Of a stretch of DNA of 64,000 nt, positions 59,420-64,000 are shown piece by piece. The position numbers and the translations under genes are program-made. The notes beneath the pieces are model-generated. The model had not been told where the DNA came from. It ran no database searches and saw only the letters and a list, made by a program, of their open reading frames with translations. Source of the DNA: Oscillospiraceae bacterium (GTDB taxonomy: Bacteria; Bacillota; Clostridia; Oscillospirales; Oscillospiraceae); the NCBI GenBank assembly GCA_015067725.1, contig SVLX01000004.1, positions 1 to 64,000 of the forward strand. Direction: 5' to 3'. The first letter of the stretch is position 1. Each line of letters starts with the position of its first letter.

Positions 59420-60679
59420 TTAGTGATGGTGGCGGTCTCTGCGCAGAAGCTGAGTGGGCTCCATGTACTTCTGCTCCACGCCCTCCGCCAGAGCCGCAAC
59501 GCCGGTCTTGGGCAGCTTGGGCTTAGCCTTGCCGGTGCAGATGTCACAGTGGCACTTGTTCTCGTAGTAGTCGGGCTCGGTATAGGTGGTGATGACACCC
59601 TCAAAATTCCGCAGGATGATCTTGCGGGGGGTCTGGGAAACCACATAGTTGGGCATAACCGGGGTCTTGCCGCCGCCGCCGGGGGCATCCACCACGAAGG
59701 TGGGTACGCAGTAGCCGGAGGTATGGCCACGGAGAGCCTCAATAATTTCGATACCCTTGGACACAGGCGTCCGGAAATGGCTCAGACCCAGGGAGGGGTC
59801 ACAGCAGTAAATATAGTAAGGACGGACACGGATACGCACCAGCTCATTGACCAGCTTCAGCATGACATGGATGCAGTCATTGACACCGGCCAGCAGGACA
59901 CTCTGGTTGCCCAGAGGAATACCGGCATCGGCCAGCATAGCGGTAGCCCGGGCGGCCTCCTCGGTGATTTCGTTGGGGTGATTGAAGTGGGTATTGAGCC
60001 ACACGGGGTGATACTTCTTGAGCATATTGCACAGCTCGGGGGTCACACGCTGGGGCATGACCACGGGGGTACGGGAGCCCAGACGGATAATCTCCACATG
60101 GGGGATGGCACGGACACGGCTGATGATGTACTCCAGAAGTTCATCGGAGACCATCAGGCAGTCACCACCGGACAGCAGGACGTCACGGACTTCGGGGTGA
60201 TTGCGGATATACTCGATGCAGTTGTCAATCTGCTGCATGGGCACTTCCTGGTCGTGCTGACCGGCGAAACGGCGGCGGGTGCAGTGGCGGCAGTACATGG
60301 AGCACTGGTCGGTAATCAGGAACAGCACCCGGTCAGGGTAGCGGTGGGTCAGGCCGGGGCAGGAGGAGTCGGTATCCTCATGGAGGGGGTCGGCCTCCTC
60401 ATAAGCGGCAAAGTCCAGCTCAGCACTGGTGGGAATGGCCTGCTTACGGATGGGGTCATGGGGGTCATTCAGGTCAATGAGGGACAGGTAGTAGGGGGTA
60501 ATGGCCATGCGCAGTTTGCCCAGCGTGGCGGCAACGCCCTTCTCCTCTTCCTCGGTCAGGTTGATGTACTGTTTCAGTTCATCCAAAGTCTCGATTCTGT
60601 TCCGCACCTGCCAGCGCCAGTCATTCCACTGCTCAGCGGGGACATCCAGGAACAGACCGTTCTCACGGCTCTTTCTCAT
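59420..60679 (-). CDS. kamA: Lysine 2,3-aminomutase (radical SAM)
   Basis: The 419-residue enzyme converts L-lysine to L-beta-lysine, the first step of the pathway, with SAM, PLP and a [4Fe-4S] cluster. Cluster Cys126, Cys130 and Cys133 lie in DQCSMYCRHCTRRR. The PLP lysine is in PGGGGKTPVMPNY. Three further Cys near the C-terminus (CHCDICTG region) match the zinc-binding site of the clostridial enzyme. The length is normal. GGAG lies upstream; 41 nt separate it from kdd. Confidence 0.96.
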   Translation of the reverse strand: MRKSRENGLFLDVPAEQWNDWRWQVRNRIETLDELKQYINLTEEEEKGVAATLGKLRMAITPYYLSLIDLNDPHDPIRKQAIPTSAELDFAAYEEADPLHEDTDSSCPGLTHRYPDRVLFLITDQCSMYCRHCTRRRFAGQHDQEVPMQQIDNCIEYIRNHPEVRDVLLSGGDCLMVSDELLEYIISRVRAIPHVEIIRLGSRTPVVMPQRVTPELCNMLKKYHPVWLNTHFNHPNEITEEAARATAMLADAGIPLGNQSVLLAGVNDCIHVMLKLVNELVRIRVRPYYIYCCDPSLGLSHFRTPVSKGIEIIEALRGHTSGYCVPTFVVDAPGGGGKTPVMPNYVVSQTPRKIILRNFEGVITTYTEPDYYENKCHCDICTGKAKPKLPKTGVAALAEGVEQKYMEPTQLLRRDRHHH

Positions 60680-60720
60680 GTTGGTTACGCTCCTTTAACT
60701 GGTTTTTGGGTTTCGGTGGA

Positions 60721-61770
60721 TTAAACGTACTTCTCGTCGAAGAGCTTGCGCAGCTTCTCAGACTCCCGGAGCACATCCAGCGTAATCTTGGCGTGGTTCT
60801 TGGTGTAGCCGTTGCCGATGATCATTTCCACGTCTTTGCCAACACCCTCAGCACCCAGAGCGGCCTTGGTGAAGCTGGTGGCCATGGAGAAGAAATAGAC
60901 CTTGCCGCCGTCACGGACGGGCAGAATAGCGGACATTTCGCAGGACTCGATGTTGACACAGCAGATAGACAGGTCATACTCGTTGCCATCGTTGACGGCC
61001 AGAGCAGCCTCCATAACCTCAACGGGCTTGGTGCAGTCAGCCACCACCACATCGGTATAAACGCCCAGTTCCATCAGAGCGGGAACCTGCTTGGGGTTGC
61101 GGACAACGCCAACCACCTTACCATTGGGGCCGACCTTCTTCATGGCCTCAAAGCCACACAGCACGCCGGACTTGCCGTTGGCACCCAGAATCAGGACTTT
61201 ATCGCCCTCCTTGGGCAGCTTGCGGGCCTGAGCGGGAGCACCGGCCACGTCCAGAGCGGCCAGAGCCAGAGGCTCAGACATATCCTCGGGCATCTTCACA
61301 TACAGACCGGACTCGAACAGAACGGCCTGACCGACGATGTCCACCCGGTCAATTTCCTTGTGGATGGCCAGAATCTTGTCAATCTTCAGGGGAGTCATGG
61401 ACAGGGAGACCAGAGAGACGATCTTGTCGCCCACCTTCAGGTCGAAGTCGGGCTTGGCCAGCAGGTCTTCGCCGATGTAGGCGATTTCGCCCTTGAACAT
61501 ACCACCGGAACCGGTGACGGGGTTCTGCTGCTTGCCACGCTCGGCCACGATGTCCATAATCATCTGGCCAATCTTCTGCTCGTCGCCACCGCAGGCTTCT
61601 TCAATCTGGGTGAAGGAAGCGGAGTCGATGTTCAGGGAGGTGACGTTGCAAATAATCTCGTTGGAATAGCGCTTGGTCATATCGTTGTCAATCTTCCAGG
61701 CGGCCTGAGTCAGAACGCCCTTGGGCTCGATGACGCGGTGAGTGCCGTACTTGTTGCCTTTCATGGACAT
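60721..61770 (-). CDS. kdd: L-erythro-3,5-diaminohexanoate dehydrogenase
   Basis: This 349-residue enzyme oxidatively deaminates 3,5-diaminohexanoate to 3-keto-5-aminohexanoate with NAD(P)+. The nucleotide-binding loop is VLILGANGKSGVLCG (about 190-204), and MKGNKYGTHRVIEPKGVLTQAAW opens the protein as in characterised Kdd. GGAGG lies 8 nt upstream. The 94-nt gap before it holds only the leader of this gene. Confidence 0.95.
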   Translation of the reverse strand: MSMKGNKYGTHRVIEPKGVLTQAAWKIDNDMTKRYSNEIICNVTSLNIDSASFTQIEEACGGDEQKIGQMIMDIVAERGKQQNPVTGSGGMFKGEIAYIGEDLLAKPDFDLKVGDKIVSLVSLSMTPLKIDKILAIHKEIDRVDIVGQAVLFESGLYVKMPEDMSEPLALAALDVAGAPAQARKLPKEGDKVLILGANGKSGVLCGFEAMKKVGPNGKVVGVVRNPKQVPALMELGVYTDVVVADCTKPVEVMEAALAVNDGNEYDLSICCVNIESCEMSAILPVRDGGKVYFFSMATSFTKAALGAEGVGKDVEMIIGNGYTKNHAKITLDVLRESEKLRKLFDEKYV

Positions 61771-61864
61771 GGTAAATTCCTCCTAAATGTTGGTATAATG
61801 ATTGAAAAACCTTGATTTTTGTCTTTTTTGTCCCAAAATGGGATAGTTTGCGGGCGGTATGGGC

Positions 61865-62689
61865 TCAGTGCTTCTTCAGGCCCAGAATCTCTCTGGCTTC
61901 GTCGCAGGTGGCCACTTCACGACCCAATTCCTTGGCCAGGCGGACAACCTTCGCCACCAGTTCTCCATTGGAGGCGGCCTTGTGGCCTCTGGCCAGGTAG
62001 ATGTTGTCTTCAAAGCCCACACGGACATGACCGCCCATGATGATACCGGCGGCCGCCATGGGCCATGCGCCACGACCGACACCGGTCACCGTCCAGGTAG
62101 AGCCGGCGGGAATCTTGTTTACCAGGAAGGCCAGATTCTCCACGGTAGCGGGGGTACAGCCATTGACACCCAATACGAAGTTAAACTGCATGGGCGCGCC
62201 GGGGACAAGTCCCTTCTTCGCCATGGCCAGCACCGTATCCAGATGGCCAATCTCAAAGCATTCATACTCGGGCTTAATGCCGTTTTCCAGCATCCGCTTG
62301 CCGAAAGCCCGCATGGTGGGCATATCGTTGACGAAGATGTCATCGCCAAAATTGCAGGTGCCGCAGTCCAGGGTGGCCATCTCGGGCATCAGTTCCGTGG
62401 GCTGGAGGCGCTCCTCCGGGGTCATGCCGGTAGCGCCGCCGGTGGAGGGAATCAGGATTGCGCCGGGGCAGGCCTCCTGGATGGCGGGGAGAATCTCCGC
62501 AAACCGGGCCTTATCCTGGGTGGGGGTGCCATCATCCCAGCGGACATGGACATGAATGACGGCGGCACCGGCATCATAAGCGGCCTTAGCCTCCCGGACC
62601 ATTTCCTCCTTGGTGTAGGGAACGGCGGGGTTATGTTCTTTGGTGACTTCCGCACCGCATATGGCGGCGGTAATAATCAGTTTTTCCAT
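61865..62689 (-). CDS. kce: 3-keto-5-aminohexanoate cleavage enzyme
   Basis: The 274-residue zinc enzyme (BKACE family) condenses 3-keto-5-aminohexanoate with acetyl-CoA to give acetoacetate and 3-aminobutyryl-CoA. It shows the metal HxH in AVIHVHVRWDDG, the PSTGG block and TVTGVGRGAWPM near the C-terminus. The start at 62689 gives the usual family length; the frame is open to 62725 without support. The GGAGAAAGG site is rather far (about 12 nt), hinting at modest initiation or coupling to kal. Confidence 0.95.
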   Translation of the reverse strand: MEKLIITAAICGAEVTKEHNPAVPYTKEEMVREAKAAYDAGAAVIHVHVRWDDGTPTQDKARFAEILPAIQEACPGAILIPSTGGATGMTPEERLQPTELMPEMATLDCGTCNFGDDIFVNDMPTMRAFGKRMLENGIKPEYECFEIGHLDTVLAMAKKGLVPGAPMQFNFVLGVNGCTPATVENLAFLVNKIPAGSTWTVTGVGRGAWPMAAAGIIMGGHVRVGFEDNIYLARGHKAASNGELVAKVVRLAKELGREVATCDEAREILGLKKH

Positions 62690-62721
62690 AGAGCATTCAT
62701 TCCTTTCTCCTGGGGCCACAA

Positions 62722-63120
62722 TCATCCTCTGGGAACGTTCTGCTTGTCCTTGGGGGTGACGCAGGTACCGGTGGCCCGGCAGACCAGAATGGGCTCAGCC
62801 AGAACATCGGCGGCAGAGTCGTTGATGTCGGGGCGGGAGACGATGACCTTCCATGCCTCGAACTTCATCTTCCGGGAGGTGTTGCCCACCTTGGTGATCT
62901 CACCAACGGCCTCGATGTAGTCACCGGCATAGACGGGAGCCAGGAATTCGACGTTGTCATAGGCGCAGAACAAGCCCTCATCACCATCTTGCTGAATCAG
63001 CAGTTCCGTGGCCACGTCACCGAACAGGTGAACCATATGGGCGCCGTCCACCAGATTTCCGCCGTAATGGGCGTCCTTGGCGCTCATGCGCAGTCTCAGC
63101 ATTGATCTCTTGGTTTCCAT
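62722..63120 (-). CDS. kal: 3-aminobutyryl-CoA ammonia-lyase
   Basis: The 132-residue hot-dog-fold enzyme removes ammonia from 3-aminobutyryl-CoA to give crotonyl-CoA, which butyryl-CoA dehydrogenase (not in this window) reduces. Conserved parts are [19 protein letters not shown], a central [21 protein letters not shown] region and [10 protein letters not shown]. It is the first gene of the operon, directly after the riboswitch and terminator. AGGAGG lies 9 nt before the ATG. Confidence 0.94.
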   Translation of the reverse strand: METKRSMLRLRMSAKDAHYGGNLVDGAHMVHLFGDVATELLIQQDGDEGLFCAYDNVEFLAPVYAGDYIEAVGEITKVGNTSRKMKFEAWKVIVSRPDINDSAADVLAEPILVCRATGTCVTPKDKQNVPRG

Positions 63121-63199
63121 GTTAATTTCCTCCTATGTATTGTTCTGAACATTTCTGTATTACTGGGATATCCGGATATTCACCGGGGCGCATACTCCG

Positions 63200-63252
63200 G
63201 AAAAATAAGCGCTATTGAACCGTAAAGTCGAGCTTCACGTTCAATAGCGCTT
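63200..63252 (-). terminator. Regulatory terminator of the lysine riboswitch
   Basis: On the minus strand a perfect 14-bp stem (AAGCGCTATTGAAC / GTTCAATAGCGCTT) continues into an inner GTGAAG/CTTTAC stem with a CTCGA loop. ATTTTTCC follows. The 5' arm (63239-63252) contains CTATTG (63242-63247), which is also the 3' strand of aptamer helix P1, so the terminator and the closed aptamer exclude each other. Confidence 0.92.
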
Positions 63253-63408
63253 CATGACGACATGACAGTAACTGTACTCTGGGCACAGCTACCAAGCAGG
63301 AGCGGCAGACCCCATCTTCTGCTTTCGGCGGTAAACCCATTGGGCGGCCGCCTCCGGGAGTCTGCCCGTTACCATCGACCGTCTACCTGATTTTCCGCAC
63401 CTCTATTG
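63242..63408 (-). promoter_or_regulatory. Lysine riboswitch aptamer
   Basis: The minus-strand RNA shows the lysine-aptamer core in order: P1 CAATAG (63403-63408) closing with CTATTG (63242-63247), AGAGGTGCGGAA, a GTAGA motif, GCCGAAAGC in the middle, GCTGTGCCC, and AUGAAGCG before the P1 3' strand. These blocks match those of the B. subtilis lysC leader. It lies between a consensus promoter and kal, the first gene of the lysine fermentation operon. Because P1 overlaps the terminator arm, lysine binding should turn expression on. Confidence 0.87.
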
Positions 63409-63459
63409 CCGGAATATGTACTTTGGGTTAAGATGGGGAAAACGCCATCTTATAGTATA

Positions 63460-63488
63460 ATTATATGCGCTCATCCGGGAGATGTCAA
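63460..63488 (-). promoter_or_regulatory. Promoter of the lysine fermentation operon
   Basis: On the minus strand: TTGACA (63483-63488), 17-nt spacer, TATAAT (63460-63465), a full consensus. It lies 12-41 nt downstream of the stop of the MutS-like gene. Transcription should start near 63453, about 45 nt before the aptamer. Confidence 0.92.
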
Positions 63489-63500
63489 CAAATATTCCGT

Positions 63501-64000
63501 TTAAATGTTGTAGTTTTTTTCCACCATATCCAAAATTTCCTGCTTCATCCCCAGCAACCGGCAGATATTTAAGGCATCTCTGGGGCAATCCTGCTTCCCC
63601 TCCACCCGGTACAGGCCATAATTCATGTGGCGGCTGATGCGCTCCACCCCGGCATGACCATCCAGCGCGGCAATCTCCCTGCGCAGTGCATCCACATCCA
63701 ATGCTTTGAGCCCAATGACCTGATAATGGGCGTTGCCAAATGTAGCCACATTGTCATAGTGAGTCGCCAAAACGGTGATGGCATTCTGGCGGTTTAAGTA
63801 GCCGGTGACTGCCTGAACAATGGCCGCACCCTCATCGGGATTGGTTCCCCGGGCAAATTCGTCCAGCAAAATAAAGGCAAACTGACCGGGAAGACGCTCC
63901 ACCACCTGATTAAACCGCACCATCTCCCCGCCAAAGCTGGACAATCCCCGGTCAACAGACTCCAAATCCTCAGAAATGATGTACATGGCATCAAAGAGAG
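63501..64000 (-). CDS. MutS-like ATPase of the lysine aminomutase cluster (partial)
   Basis: The last 165 codons lie in the window; the start is beyond 64000. The piece has the MutS C-terminal ATPase signature: a SSFGGEMVRFN region, Walker B FILLDEFARGTNPDEG and THYDNV. The DNA-mismatch-recognition part of true MutS cannot be seen here. Two MutS-related proteins (KamB and KamC) are known from lysine fermentation clusters and are thought to reactivate the B12-dependent 5,6-aminomutase. The position just upstream of kal supports that over mismatch repair. It ends 12 nt before the -35 of the operon promoter. Confidence 0.8.
   Translation of the reverse strand, partial: LFDAMYIISEDLESVDRGLSSFGGEMVRFNQVVERLPGQFAFILLDEFARGTNPDEGAAIVQAVTGYLNRQNAITVLATHYDNVATFGNAHYQVIGLKALDVDALRREIAALDGHAGVERISRHMNYGLYRVEGKQDCPRDALNICRLLGMKQEILDMVEKNYNI

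Overview
This is a GC-rich chromosomal window from a Gram-positive, asaccharolytic, butyrate-forming Clostridia, most like Oscillospiraceae of the Intestinimonas/Flavonifractor type. The reasons are SLH-anchored surface proteins, Firmicutes-style Shine-Dalgarno sites and sigma-A promoters, a YtrA-type GntR operon, a BofC-like protein, and a complete set of structural genes for lysine fermentation to acetate and butyrate. The genus is an inference. I saw no prophage, CRISPR array, rRNA or tRNA gene.

Layout. 1-6.2 kb: the tail of an SLH protein, a secreted S8 protease with SLH repeats, and a regulator ending in an ArsR-type winged helix. 6.3-9.4 kb: rpsI/rplM, ttcA and a ComEC-like metallo-beta-lactamase lipoprotein. 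9.4-15.1 kb: an operon for an SLH protein with a papain-like Cys/His/Asp signature and three lipoproteins that share an unrecognised 'NAEG' module. 15.2-19.0 kb: lipid kinase, PPC-domain protein, Nudix hydrolase and typA. 19.0-27.3 kb: a GntR-controlled ABC exporter operon, a divergent two-component system and proC. 27.3-27.9 kb: decayed mobile DNA with palindromic repeats. 27.9-36.4 kb: an oligopeptide ABC importer whose OppC carries an inserted RCC1-like beta-propeller and whose OppF carries a roughly 190-residue helical insert. 37-45.4 kb: exonuclease, a MITE-like element, recG, small genes, a probable 6S RNA, another NAEG lipoprotein, metG and a GNAT acetyltransferase. 45.5-55.4 kb: a 2821-residue S8 protease with internal dockerin-like and cohesin-like segments, seven Cys-rich repeats and SLH domains, with a second ArsR-type regulator upstream. 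55.5-64 kb: the lysine fermentation operon kal-kce-kdd-kamA-kamD-kamE-atoD-atoA, read leftwards from a lysine riboswitch, with a MutS-like ATPase gene upstream that is cut by the window end.

How the parts fit together. Surface proteases could release peptides, the modified Opp system could import them, and lysine from them could feed the kam/kdd/kce/kal/ato pathway. In the lysine leader the 3' strand of aptamer helix P1 lies inside the 5' arm of the terminator. Lysine binding should therefore prevent termination and switch the catabolic operon on, the reverse of the usual biosynthetic arrangement. The two strongest candidates for something new are this riboswitch logic and the permease-propeller fusion. 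The NAEG lipoprotein operon and the paired protease/regulator modules come next.
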